In this document: positions 46,329 to 54,840 of the stretch, in pieces
Numbering within the stretch: position 1 is the first letter of the stretch
Layout: each line of letters starts with the position of its first letter
NCBI GenBank assembly: GCA_003151595.1
Contig: PLXW01000052.1
Coordinates: forward strand, 19,357-83,356
DNA length: 64,000 nucleotides
DNA from: Myxococcales bacterium
Lineage (GTDB): Bacteria > Myxococcota > Polyangia > Polyangiales > Polyangiaceae
Reading direction: 5' to 3'
Position numbers and translations under genes: made by a program
The notes under the pieces: model-generated
The model's database searches: none
The model's input: the letters and a program-made list of their open reading frames with translations, nothing else
What the model was told of the DNA's origin: nothing

Positions 46329-47843
46329 TCAGAACGCCACGGCCGCGGTCGCGCTGACCGTCTCCGCCTGGAAGGTGGTCTGCTGTCCCGGAGCGAGCCC
46401 GACGGCCGCGCCACCGGCGGCGCCCCATGACCCGGCCACGGGTGCGCCTTTCGCGGTCTCCATGTCGCCCGTGAGGATGACCCGGACATCCGGGCGCACG
46501 AGCATCGCGATTCCAGGAATCACACGCAGCAGGCTGAAGGCGTTCGAGCCCTCCGCGCTTCCGACCGTGTACTCCGTGCGAACGCCAGGCACGAACCACG
46601 GCCAGATGACGTAGTCGAGCTCACCCCAGGCAACGATGCCTCGCGCGCTCGTGTAGTCAGGCACGCCGGGGATGGCCGTCCCGCTCGGGTTCGCCGTCGC
46701 CGACGTTCCGACGTACGGGCGCGAGTGCCATTCATACTGCCCTCCCGCGTCGAGGACGAGCGAGTCATATTGCGCTCGGACCGTGCCTCCGGCGATGTCG
46801 AAGCTGTCTCTCTGCGGGACGGCGATCGCCGATCCGCTGGCATTCGTGCCGGTCCCGTTGTCGAGGACGTTGAGCCCGTGGTAGCCGAAGACATCGAGCG
46901 TGATCGCCTTCTCCGCCCAAGGCTTCGTTGGGTCAGGGACGTTCGATCCATACTTCCCTTCGCCGTCGAGTGCGACGCCCCCCGACTTGATGCCTATGTG
47001 AACGTAGGCGTCCTCGGCGTTGAGCGCGTTCAGACCGGCGGCGTTGCTCGACGCTACCCACCCGGCCGACCAGCCGAAGCGATGCATCAAGGTGCCATTC
47101 AGCTCGAGGCCGTCCGTGTGCCCCTGACCGAGGATGAAGGAGCCCGAGGGGTTGTACAACCCGATGACGGATACTCCGGGTAGTCGTGAGTCAGTAAGAT
47201 AGTCGGAGTGCAGTCCGAAGCTCGTGAGCTGGGGCGCGAAGAGGCGACCGAGCCAGAGGTTGATCGCGTGCTTGGGACCGACGATGTCGTTCCACAGGAG
47301 GTACGCCGTCTCGATGTCGCCGCTGATCGGGTTGTTGCCGTCCTGAGCGATCGTGACCTGCGTGAAGTAGGTGAGCGTGTCGCTCAGAGCGCCCGCGCCG
47401 AACAGGTGGAACTCGCCGACGAGGCCTCCCCACGTGAACGTGTTGCCCGCCGCGTCGTGCGCGTCGGAGCCGGGGATGTTCACGTTGACTGCGCCGTTGA
47501 ACATCACCGACAGCGGGATCGCGTCGGGGATGTTCGAAGGCCAGACGGAGTTCGGGAAGGTCTTCTTGTACTCCTCCTGCCCGAGCGCGATCATCGAGGA
47601 CTTCACGGCGTCGCTGTCCACGCTGCCGCTCTCGCTCGGAAAGCGATAGCCGTTTCGCCGGAACGCTTCTCCGAACGGATTGAGCACCGGATAGATGGTG
47701 TGGCACGTGAGGCAGCTCGTCTGGTACTTGCGGGCGAACGACGGGACCGCACCGGCTTCACGCACGCTGGTGAACGTCGTCAGCAGCATTGCGACGAGCA
47801 CGGCAAAAACAATCCCAACCCCACGTCGACGGACGGGTCGCAT
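46329..47843 (-). CDS. Outer-membrane monoheme cytochrome-beta-barrel fusion (Cyc2-like)
   Basis: 504 residues from the ATG at 47843, with AAGGAGG upstream. A signal peptide to about residue 32 is followed at once by a single heme site CLTCH (44-48) in the context VPSFARKYQTSC…P.L..FG..FR.NGY. The remaining ~430 residues are barrel-like: alternating aromatic strands, Gly/Asn/Ser-rich loops and a terminal Phe (AAVAF). This order (one small heme segment, then a porin) is the arrangement of Cyc2-type iron oxidases and related outer-membrane cytochromes. The product is predicted to move electrons across the outer membrane. Copper proteins that could accept or donate those electrons are encoded directly downstream. 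Confidence 0.82.
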   Translation of the reverse strand: MRPVRRRGVGIVFAVLVAMLLTTFTSVREAGAVPSFARKYQTSCLTCHTIYPVLNPFGEAFRRNGYRFPSESGSVDSDAVKSSMIALGQEEYKKTFPNSVWPSNIPDAIPLSVMFNGAVNVNIPGSDAHDAAGNTFTWGGLVGEFHLFGAGALSDTLTYFTQVTIAQDGNNPISGDIETAYLLWNDIVGPKHAINLWLGRLFAPQLTSFGLHSDYLTDSRLPGVSVIGLYNPSGSFILGQGHTDGLELNGTLMHRFGWSAGWVASSNAAGLNALNAEDAYVHIGIKSGGVALDGEGKYGSNVPDPTKPWAEKAITLDVFGYHGLNVLDNGTGTNASGSAIAVPQRDSFDIAGGTVRAQYDSLVLDAGGQYEWHSRPYVGTSATANPSGTAIPGVPDYTSARGIVAWGELDYVIWPWFVPGVRTEYTVGSAEGSNAFSLLRVIPGIAMLVRPDVRVILTGDMETAKGAPVAGSWGAAGGAAVGLAPGQQTTFQAETVSATAAVAF

Positions 47844-48327
47844 GCGAGTGCCTCCTTGGGCCTGCCGGCGAAGACGCCCGAGCTAGCCGGCCACTCGCTA
47901 GAGCAATGAGCGTTCCGCGCGCTCCCGTCCGTCAGCGCCCTGTGCACATCGCGAAAGACGCGGGAAATGCGGCGATGCGCACGCGCGGATTGCGTCGCGG
48001 CGCAGAATCAGCGCCTCTAGCGGACGGGGGCGCGCGCTCGCGCTGTGGAAGACGCGCGCGGAGGTGAGGCGATCGTGCGGCTCCCGGCCGTGCGCGCCCT
48101 CGCACGCTGCGTGGCCGGCGAGGGCGAGAGAGCTTGCGCGGCATGCGCGCCTGTCGCTTGCGGCCTCGGACGACGCGGGCCACGACGCCCCGGCGATGCC
48201 GGCGGGGATCGCGCGGGAACTTCCGCCGTGACCTCGCAGCGGATGCTGACGCTGCAGATCGAAGCAGCAACCCCGGTTCCCACCGCGACATTGACGTGTC
48301 CCGACGACGCGACGGAATCGCTCTTTC

Positions 48328-48353
48328 CTGTACGGAGGCTCTCCGCAGTACAG
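48328..48353. promoter_or_regulatory. Hairpin with six-plus-four-base stem
   Basis: CTGTAC and GTACAG arms enclose GGAG-GCT-CTCC with a three-base bulge. It is isolated from any gene end, so it may be part of a structured RNA or a regulator site. No T-run is adjacent. Confidence 0.3.
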
Positions 48354-48404
48354 AAAAGACAGATGGCGTCTCTCCCGGCGAGGCGCTCACGGCGCCGCAG
48401 CAGC

Positions 48405-48510
48405 GGTGCCCAGAGACGGAATCGAACCGCCAACACGGGATTTTCACCCGCTCCCCCTCTCGCGCGAAACGTAGGCCACGCGCGCGCGAGAAAGAGGCGC
48501 GCGTCTGGGC
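48405..48510 (-). other. tRNA-like element: 3' half of a tRNA-Phe-type gene with an abnormal 5' half
   Basis: Read on the minus strand, 48446-48405 gives GAAAATCCCG (as after the Phe anticodon GAA), a five-base variable segment, a T arm with GGTTCGATTCC, and TCTGGGC-ACC. A matching acceptor strand GCCCAGA is found at 48510-48504. Between them the normal D arm is missing. Instead there is a long hairpin (about 14 pairs, CTCGCGCG against CGCGCGAG at its core), and the anticodon loop lacks U33. This is not a normal tRNA. It could be a decayed tRNA-Phe, the tRNA-end copy left at an integration site, or a structured RNA. Confidence 0.45.
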
Positions 48511-48579
48511 CCGGGCCGAGGCGAATCGAGGGAAGTGACAACAGGCGCTCGGCGCGGGTTCACGCAGCCGCGCACCCCG

Positions 48580-49797
48580 TCACCAGCGGCGGGTCGAGAA
48601 GAAGATCCAGTTGGTCATCGCGGTGTCGAAGCCGTTGGTCGCGTTGCCCAGATTCGCGTCGAGCCCTTCGTGCTGATGACCCCCGCCGGTGACCGTCACC
48701 GCTTCGTACTGATCGGGAGGCCCCCCGAACCCGCAGCCCCCGAAGTCGTCCTTGATGTTCACCGCCTGCGGCGTGCCGAACATCGTCTTCACGGGACTGG
48801 CGCCGCAGCCAAGGTAGCCCGACCAGAAGGCTTCGGTCTCTGCGAAGGAGGTGATGCAGTGGGAGGCGATGCATGCTCCGGCGTACTTGACCGCGTTGTC
48901 GGCGGTGCCATGCACGTTGTTGAGGAAGAAGCTCTTGTTCGCGCTCGAGCAGCGCTCGGTCCCCGGCACGGGGGAGTTGTTGCTCACCTGGACGTTCATG
49001 GCCGCGGAGACGGGCGCGTAGCCCTTGAAGAGCGAGCTGTAGGTCGGATCACAGGCGACGCCCCAGGTGAGCGATCCGCCGGACGAGCCGCCGGTGAGGA
49101 TCAACCGCGACGGATCGATGTCGATGCTCGGGTTGGCGGTTGCGTCATTGACCACGGCGGCGAGGTACGGCCCGTCTGAAGGCGTCGTGCCCGTATTCGG
49201 AACGTCCATGTACGGGTGAGTCCATGCGTTGCTCGGGCAGTAGCTGAGCATGATCACGACGAGACGGTTGGCGTCGGCCACGGCGATCCAGTTGTCGCCG
49301 TCGAAGGCGACCTGGCCCGTTCCGCATGCCACGCCTGCGCCTCCCGCGGTGAAGACCGCGGTCGCCTTGCCGACGAGGTTCTTCGGGCGGTAGTAGCCGT
49401 AGACGCGGCAGTCGCTCGCCACTCCATTATTGATCGCGCCGAGGCCGATCACGTTCGTCGTGCCAGGCAGCGGGCCGGTCGGGCAGTTGGGCGGCGCCGG
49501 GTAGGTCGCGATGCCCTTGGTGTTCGGCGGACTGCCCGACTGGCAAGGATTGGTGGTGCACGTCGCCTGGCTGACGAATGACATGCTCGGCCCGGCAGCA
49601 GAATCGGGCACAGGTGCGCCATCGAGCGCGGCGTCCGTGCCCGTGACGGCGCCCCCCTCCGATGCGGCCCCGGAGCCGCTCTCGCCTGCGTCGAGTGAGC
49701 TTCCTGGTGGGCCTCCACCTTCTGGCTCCGATTGGAGGCCGCCGCTCGAACCCGTGCAGGCAAGGAGACCGAGGAGGAAGGGGAGCGCGCATCGCAT
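48580..49797 (-). CDS. Esterase / PHB-depolymerase-like secreted lipoprotein
   Basis: 405 residues from the ATG at 49797. Lipobox LLAC, Gly/Glu/Ala-rich spacer, then an alpha/beta-hydrolase domain. It has an oxyanion region TAGGAGVACG…, the nucleophile elbow LTGGSSGGSL (G-x-S-x-G, Ser in SSG), a later Asp region, and a catalytic His in GGGHQHEG. The Cys-rich N-terminal domain segment (TCTTNPCQS) and overall layout fit the poly(3-hydroxybutyrate) depolymerase/LpqC-like esterases, though the substrate is not certain. It is secreted and lipid-anchored; no operon partner is obvious. Confidence 0.8.
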   Translation of the reverse strand: MRCALPFLLGLLACTGSSGGLQSEPEGGGPPGSSLDAGESGSGAASEGGAVTGTDAALDGAPVPDSAAGPSMSFVSQATCTTNPCQSGSPPNTKGIATYPAPPNCPTGPLPGTTNVIGLGAINNGVASDCRVYGYYRPKNLVGKATAVFTAGGAGVACGTGQVAFDGDNWIAVADANRLVVIMLSYCPSNAWTHPYMDVPNTGTTPSDGPYLAAVVNDATANPSIDIDPSRLILTGGSSGGSLTWGVACDPTYSSLFKGYAPVSAAMNVQVSNNSPVPGTERCSSANKSFFLNNVHGTADNAVKYAGACIASHCITSFAETEAFWSGYLGCGASPVKTMFGTPQAVNIKDDFGGCGFGGPPDQYEAVTVTGGGHQHEGLDANLGNATNGFDTAMTNWIFFSTRRW

Positions 49798-49915
49798 GTC
49801 CCCATAACCCTTGCACGGGGAACTGAATGCACGACTGGCGACTCTCGCCAATCGATTGGCGCGCATGGCAAGAGCTCTGGTCACCCAGACGACGACGGGC
49901 GTCGCCAACGCGCGA

Positions 49916-51175
49916 TCACTTCGCGATCTGGAAGACCATGTTGCACAGGTCGGCCCAGTACACGTGGGTGCCGTCGGCCGCGATGGCCGTCACGCTCGAC
50001 GGGTCGACCGCGAGCACCGTCGGCGACCCGCCGTCGGGGACGCCGGTGAGCGGCGCCGACACGATCGCCGTGGCCGCGCCCGACGTCTCGGTCCAGTAGA
50101 CGTTCGTGGCATCGATCGCGAGTCGCGCAGGCGAGCTTCGCCCCGAGGCGAGGACGGTCTGCGCTCCTCCGCCGATGGGCGCGCGCACGATCTCCCCGAG
50201 ACCGACGTCGGTCCACACGACGAAGCCCGGGCCGACCTGGAGATCGAACATGTAGTTCCCGGTGCCGACCTGCGTGGGGGACGAGGAGCCGCCGTCCGGG
50301 ATGCCGTTCTTCGACGCCTGCAGGACGAGCGTGTGGTTGTTGCCGATCCAGTAGAAGTTGTTCGCATCGCCCGCGAGGAAGTCTCCGATGCTCCCGGCCA
50401 CGGTCTGCGAGGCGATGACGATCGGCGCGCTCCCGTCGGGGAGCCCGCTCGTGGGGGCAGCGAAGACGGCGCCGAGGTTCGCTTCGATCCACGCCACGAC
50501 CCCTCCGCCGACCGCGATGCCGAACGACATGTCCGCGGTGGCGATGAACGTCGGCGCCGCGGCGCCGGTCTTCGCGATCGCTTCGATGGAGTAGTACTCG
50601 GCCCACACGACGCGCGTGCCGTCGAGCGTGAGGACGGCGGGGGTCGGGCGGTTCGTGGCGAGCAGCGTCATCGCTCCACCGCCCACGGGGATCGTCGCGA
50701 TCGATCCGCCGCTCGGGTCGCGGTTCACCCAGAAGACGTCCGTGCCGTCGCTGGCGACGCTGTAGATAGTGACGCCGCGCGCGAGCGCGAGCGCACCGGC
50801 GTCGGTCGTCTGACCGGGCGCGATCGGACACTCCGGCGTGACGCCCGTGTCGACGTCGCCCGTGTCGGCGATCCCCGTGTCGAGCGGACCGGCGTCGGCG
50901 GCGTCGGTGTCGGAGGCGGGCGCGTCGTCGGAGGGCGAGGCGCCGTCCGGCGTCGCGGCGTCGTCGCCGGGGAGCGCAGAGTCGACGACCGTCGCGTCGC
51001 ACGATCCGACCGTCGCGCAGGTCGACGGCGCGCCGTCGAATGAGAGCACCCCTCCGTCGTCCGACGGCGTCGGCGACGAGTCGTTCGAGACGCAGTCCGC
51101 GAGCAGCGCGATCGCGAAGACCCCCGCGACGGCCGCGAACCACCCGGCGTAACGCGTCGAACGGGGCTTCTTCAT
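49916..51175 (-). CDS. Surface protein with Asp-rich spacer and beta-propeller-like repeats
   Basis: 419 residues from the ATG at 51175. Signal segment ending LLADC, a near-lipobox with Asp instead of Ala/Gly before Cys, so lipidation is uncertain. An Asp/Thr/Ala-rich spacer of about 90 residues follows. The main part repeats a unit of about 45 residues with VASDGTDVFWVNRD- or AIDATNVYWTET-like strands followed by a GGG- or G-x-PDGG-type turn. Six or seven such units predict a beta-propeller, as in many myxobacterial DUF5050/TolB-like surface proteins. A short remnant of a similar gene is at 43584-43770. Confidence 0.75.
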   Translation of the reverse strand: MKKPRSTRYAGWFAAVAGVFAIALLADCVSNDSSPTPSDDGGVLSFDGAPSTCATVGSCDATVVDSALPGDDAATPDGASPSDDAPASDTDAADAGPLDTGIADTGDVDTGVTPECPIAPGQTTDAGALALARGVTIYSVASDGTDVFWVNRDPSGGSIATIPVGGGAMTLLATNRPTPAVLTLDGTRVVWAEYYSIEAIAKTGAAAPTFIATADMSFGIAVGGGVVAWIEANLGAVFAAPTSGLPDGSAPIVIASQTVAGSIGDFLAGDANNFYWIGNNHTLVLQASKNGIPDGGSSSPTQVGTGNYMFDLQVGPGFVVWTDVGLGEIVRAPIGGGAQTVLASGRSSPARLAIDATNVYWTETSGAATAIVSAPLTGVPDGGSPTVLAVDPSSVTAIAADGTHVYWADLCNMVFQIAK

Positions 51176-51231
51176 GCGCACGAAGGTACCGCGATCTGGG
51201 GCCGGGGGGGCGAAGGCCGGGAGACGCGAGC

Positions 51232-52527
51232 TCAGTGCGCGACCGCGACGGGAGCGACCGGCGGCGCGTCCGCGACGACGAGCTCGCGCGACGCATCGAT
51301 GAACCACCACGGCGCCGTGCCGGCGACGGCGACCACGGCCATCACGACGATCGGCACGTCGTAGCTCCCCGAGACCTTGGCGATGTACCCGAACACGACC
51401 GCCGAGATCGCGCCGCCGAGCTGCCCCGCGGTGTTCATCGCGGCGGCCACTGTGCCGGCGTGGCTGCGGCCGACGTCGATGCAGACCGCGAAGCCGTTGG
51501 CCTGGAAGAAGCCCCACAGCGCGAAGGCGACAGACAGGATCGCGATCACGGCGACCTTGTCGTGCGTCACGGCCAGGGCTGCGTAGGCGATCCCGGCGGC
51601 GCCGAGGCCGACGCCCGCGGCCACGCGCCGCCCGCGACCGAGACCGAAGCGCGTGACGAGCGCGTCGCTGGTGGCGCCGCCCCCCGCGTTGCCGAGCATC
51701 CCGGCGATCCACGCGACCGCGACCCACCGCAGCTCCCCCTCGCCGAAGGCGCGCGCCTTCACGAGGTACGTCGGCATCCAGAAGACCGAGAAGTAGCCGC
51801 AGTAGACGGCCGCGAACCACGACGCCATCAGGCTCCACATCGTCCCGCTGCGCAGCGCGACTCTCCACGGGAGCCCGTGCGCGGGTGGCGGCGGAGCGCC
51901 GGCGGTCTCTTCGAGCTCCACGGCGCGCACGCCGGCCTTCTGGGCGGGGGTGTCGCGGAACCACGCGTACCACGCGATCGCCCACGCGACGCCGAGCACC
52001 GCGAACACGAAGAACGACGCGCGCCATCCGAAGCGCTGTTGAATCGGGACGACGATCAGTGGCGACAGCGCGCCCCCCACCTGCGTCGCGGCGCCGAACG
52101 CGCCCATCGCGGTCGCGCGCTTGCGGAGCGGGAACCACCGCGCGATCGCGATCGACGCGTTCGGCCACGCGCCCGCCTCGCCCGCGCCAAAGAGGAAGCG
52201 TGTGACGAGCAGCGACGGGAGCCCCATCGCCGCGCCGGTGAGCGCGGTGAACGCGGACCACCACACGACGATGCGCGTGAGCACGCGCCGCGGGCCGGCG
52301 CGATCGCCGAGGTGGCCGCTCGGGATCTCGAAGGCGGCGTAGGCGATCGAGAAGGCGACGCTGATCCACCCGAGGTGCTCGGGGGCGATGCGCAGGTCCT
52401 CCTGGATGCGCGGCAGCGCGACGGAGATGCAGACGCGGTCGATGTAGAGGACGACGCCGAGGGCGCAGAGCAGCGCGAGGACGAGGTGGCGGTGCCTCAC
52501 CGGCGAGGGGGGGCTCGGGGGAGTCAC
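51232..52527 (-). CDS. Major facilitator superfamily transporter, ACS-like
   Basis: 431 residues from a GTG at 52527, twelve hydrophobic segments in two halves. The first loop has GHLGDRAGPRRVL, the MFS motif between helices 2 and 3. The start LYIDRVCISVALP is typical of the anion:cation symporter family (glucarate, hexuronate and related organic acids). The central cytoplasmic loop (about 200-225) is Ala/Pro-rich. The substrate is probably a small organic anion, but this is a family-level inference. No catabolic gene is adjacent. Confidence 0.88.
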   Translation of the reverse strand: MTPPSPPSPVRHRHLVLALLCALGVVLYIDRVCISVALPRIQEDLRIAPEHLGWISVAFSIAYAAFEIPSGHLGDRAGPRRVLTRIVVWWSAFTALTGAAMGLPSLLVTRFLFGAGEAGAWPNASIAIARWFPLRKRATAMGAFGAATQVGGALSPLIVVPIQQRFGWRASFFVFAVLGVAWAIAWYAWFRDTPAQKAGVRAVELEETAGAPPPPAHGLPWRVALRSGTMWSLMASWFAAVYCGYFSVFWMPTYLVKARAFGEGELRWVAVAWIAGMLGNAGGGATSDALVTRFGLGRGRRVAAGVGLGAAGIAYAALAVTHDKVAVIAILSVAFALWGFFQANGFAVCIDVGRSHAGTVAAAMNTAGQLGGAISAVVFGYIAKVSGSYDVPIVVMAVVAVAGTAPWWFIDASRELVVADAPPVAPVAVAH

Positions 52528-52701
52528 CGGGGGATCAGGGTCTCACGAGCGGCGTGCTCCAGGCCGGCAGATTGTAGCGAACCGCCCGTCACTTTACGGG
52601 ATCGCGCCAGTGGGCGCCGCCATCGTCCCCGTCTGAACGTGCGAGGCTTTCGCGGTCCCGGCTCACGCGGGTCGCAACGCAGCGGCGAGGAGCGCGTGTC
52701 T

Positions 52702-52890
52702 CTAATGCGCGATAACCGAGCCGCCTGGCCCGCCACCGCTCACGATGACCTTGAGATCGTGATCGCGACCACGGCACCAGTACGCGCCACAGATGAGGAG
52801 GCCGAGAAGTGCGCCGACGATGAGTCCTCGAGCGAGCAGACCTGCCGGGAGCCAAGGCTTTTTCTTCGGGTCATCTCCTTCGGTGCTCAC
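52702..52890 (-). CDS. Small single-helix membrane protein, tentative
   Basis: 62 residues from a GTG at 52890. Charged N-terminus, one transmembrane segment (about 17-37, GLLARGLIVGALLGLLICGAYW) and a short tail with Gly-rich end. No ribosome site is evident; kept because the composition and single helix look natural. Confidence 0.45.
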   Translation of the reverse strand: MSTEGDDPKKKPWLPAGLLARGLIVGALLGLLICGAYWCRGRDHDLKVIVSGGGPGGSVIAH

Positions 52891-53133
52891 GGATATGAAC
52901 CTTATACCGCTGAAGCGTGAAGGACCCGCGAGATCAGTAGCCGTCGCTGGCGTAGGGGCAGCCGCGGTCGGTGTTTGTGGATGAGGCGGACGTTGACTGA
53001 CACGACGCTGGAGGGCGTACTCAACGGCCTATCGGTTGCAATGGGCATTAGCGAGAAGATGCGCGTGAGCGCGCGGTCTGTGACCGTCTTGCTGCTCAGG
53101 AGGCCTTGTTCCCGGTCAGTGAAGGTCGCGCGT

Positions 53134-54840
53134 CTATCGCCCGTTCCCCGACTCGCTCGACGATGCCAGCGGCGGAGGGGAGCGAGGAAGGCGCATGGTG
53201 AACGTCGTTCGTCCTTCCGCGGAGCGCGCAACGAGAGTGCCGCGATGCGCACGCGTGATTTCGCTCGCGATGTAGAGCCCCAGCCCGAGGTTGCCGGCCT
53301 TGGAATGTTCGCTCTGTCTGGCGCGGCGGAACGGCTCGAAGATGAATGGGAGCACGTCGGCCGGGATCGGGTCGCCCTCATTACTGATCTCCACGACGAC
53401 TTCGGACCCATCGCCATAGGCGTGAAGAGCGACGCCCGTGCCTACCCGTGCGTGCTCGGCGGCATTCCCGGCGATGTTGGAGATCACCTCCGCCAGGCGG
53501 TCGGCGTCCCAGCGCCCCATCATGTCCCCATGCGTGGTGCATTGCACGGGCACCGAAGCACCAAGCGTGAGCTCCTCGGTTGCGTTCCGGCACACCTCGC
53601 CGAGGTCGGTCGGGCGCAGCTCGAACAGCATGCCTCCACCCAAGCGCGCGCGCGTGAAGTCGAGGATCTGCATGATCATGCGATCCATTCGGCGGGCCCC
53701 GGAGAGGACGCGCATCACTACGCGCTTGTCCTCTTCGGTGAGGTTGCCGTGCGCGACGAGGATGCCGGCGCCCATCGTCACGGCGCTGAGCGGGTTTCGC
53801 AAATCGTGACCGAGGATACCCAAGAGCCGCTCGCGAAGCTCCGCCGTCGCGAGCTCGGCAGTGAGCAACCGGTCGGCTTCCACCCGCGACGCCTCGACAT
53901 CCCGACGCGCGTCCACTTTCTCCGTCACGTCGTACGCATGGATGAACACGCCCTCGATGCTCCCGTCTGCACCGCGGAGTGGTGCGTAGACGAAGTCGAA
54001 GTAAGTGTCTTGAAGAACACCGTCCCGATTGCGATCAAGCCGCGCCAGAACCTCTTTCCCATGATAGGCGACGCCGGTCTTCAGAACGCCGCGAAGCAGA
54101 TCATCGAAGCCCTGGCCGTGAAGCTCGGGGAGTGCCGCCATTAGAGGTTGCCCCAGGATGGCGTCGCTCTTTCCCCACATATCGAGGATCATCGGATTGA
54201 CGAGCTCGATCCTAAGATCTGGACCGCGAAGAACGCAGGCGGCCGTCGGTGATTCGTCGAACATCATCTGCAATCGTTTTCGCTCGGCCTCCGCCTGACC
54301 TCGAATGGCCGCCTCCGCGCGCTTTTGATCGTCGACGTCCATGTTGGTGCCGAACCAACGGACGATCTGTCCATCGGCGTCGCGCAACGGCACCGCGCGA
54401 GAGAGAAACCATCGGAACTGCCCGTCGTGACGTCGTAGGCGAAACTCGTCCGCCCAGGGCTCACCGCTCGCCAGTGCGTGCTTCCACCCCGCAACAACGC
54501 GCGGTAGGTCGTCCGGGTCGTGGACGGACTTCCACTTCCATCCCTCCTGTTCGTCGAGGGTCGTGCCGGTGTAATCGTACCAGCGTCGATTGTACCAGGG
54601 GATGTGCCCGTCGGGATTGGCGTACCAGGCGAGAATAGGCAGCGTGTCAGCGAATGTTCGGAGCTGCTCTTCGCTCGCCTTGAGCTCTCTCGTAGTCGCT
54701 TCGGCCGCATCCGTCGCCTCGTGCGCGCGGAGCGACGAGAGAACGAGCTCCCCGTTCACCTCACGCACGCGTTGCGCGCGGGCCAGCTCGCGCGCCGTAG
54801 AATCAGCGTCGCGCACGTGACCGTTGTTTTCGGGCGTCAT
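53134..54840 (-). CDS. PAS-domain sensor histidine kinase paired with a KaiC-like ATPase
   Basis: 568 residues. Order: a short helical N-terminus, PAS domain 1 with PAC segment (about 55-180; IPWYNRRWYDYTG, WFGTNMDVDDQ), PAS domain 2 (about 190-310), HisKA with the phospho-acceptor His in GILGHDLRNPLS (about residue 350), then the HATPase domain with N-box (NIAGNAAEHA) and G-boxes (NLGLGLYIA). No membrane helix, so it is a cytoplasmic sensor. It has no receiver domain and no response regulator is adjacent. Its start overlaps the end of the KaiC-like gene by 38 bases, which ties the two functionally. Confidence 0.9.
   Translation of the reverse strand: MTPENNGHVRDADSTARELARAQRVREVNGELVLSSLRAHEATDAAEATTRELKASEEQLRTFADTLPILAWYANPDGHIPWYNRRWYDYTGTTLDEQEGWKWKSVHDPDDLPRVVAGWKHALASGEPWADEFRLRRHDGQFRWFLSRAVPLRDADGQIVRWFGTNMDVDDQKRAEAAIRGQAEAERKRLQMMFDESPTAACVLRGPDLRIELVNPMILDMWGKSDAILGQPLMAALPELHGQGFDDLLRGVLKTGVAYHGKEVLARLDRNRDGVLQDTYFDFVYAPLRGADGSIEGVFIHAYDVTEKVDARRDVEASRVEADRLLTAELATAELRERLLGILGHDLRNPLSAVTMGAGILVAHGNLTEEDKRVVMRVLSGARRMDRMIMQILDFTRARLGGGMLFELRPTDLGEVCRNATEELTLGASVPVQCTTHGDMMGRWDADRLAEVISNIAGNAAEHARVGTGVALHAYGDGSEVVVEISNEGDPIPADVLPFIFEPFRRARQSEHSKAGNLGLGLYIASEITRAHRGTLVARSAEGRTTFTMRLPRSPPPLASSSESGNGR

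Larger units (their letters stand above)
47844..48579. other. Intergenic region upstream of the cytochrome/copper operon
   Basis: This 736-base stretch is without a supported protein gene. It holds the promoter zone of the minus-strand cytochrome operon (near 47844-48000), a hairpin at 48328-48353 and a tRNA-like element at 48405-48510. Several open frames cross it but overlap each other and lack ribosome sites or coding character. Confidence 0.55.

Noticed and set aside
48405..48446. A functional tRNA-Phe gene
   Set aside because: No D arm, no U33 in the loop, and acceptor strands about 100 bases apart; kept only as a tRNA-like element.
51176..52369. Extension of the surface-protein frame through the MFS gene
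   Set aside because: Antisense-type composition in another frame of the transporter; real start is the Met at 51175 before the signal sequence.
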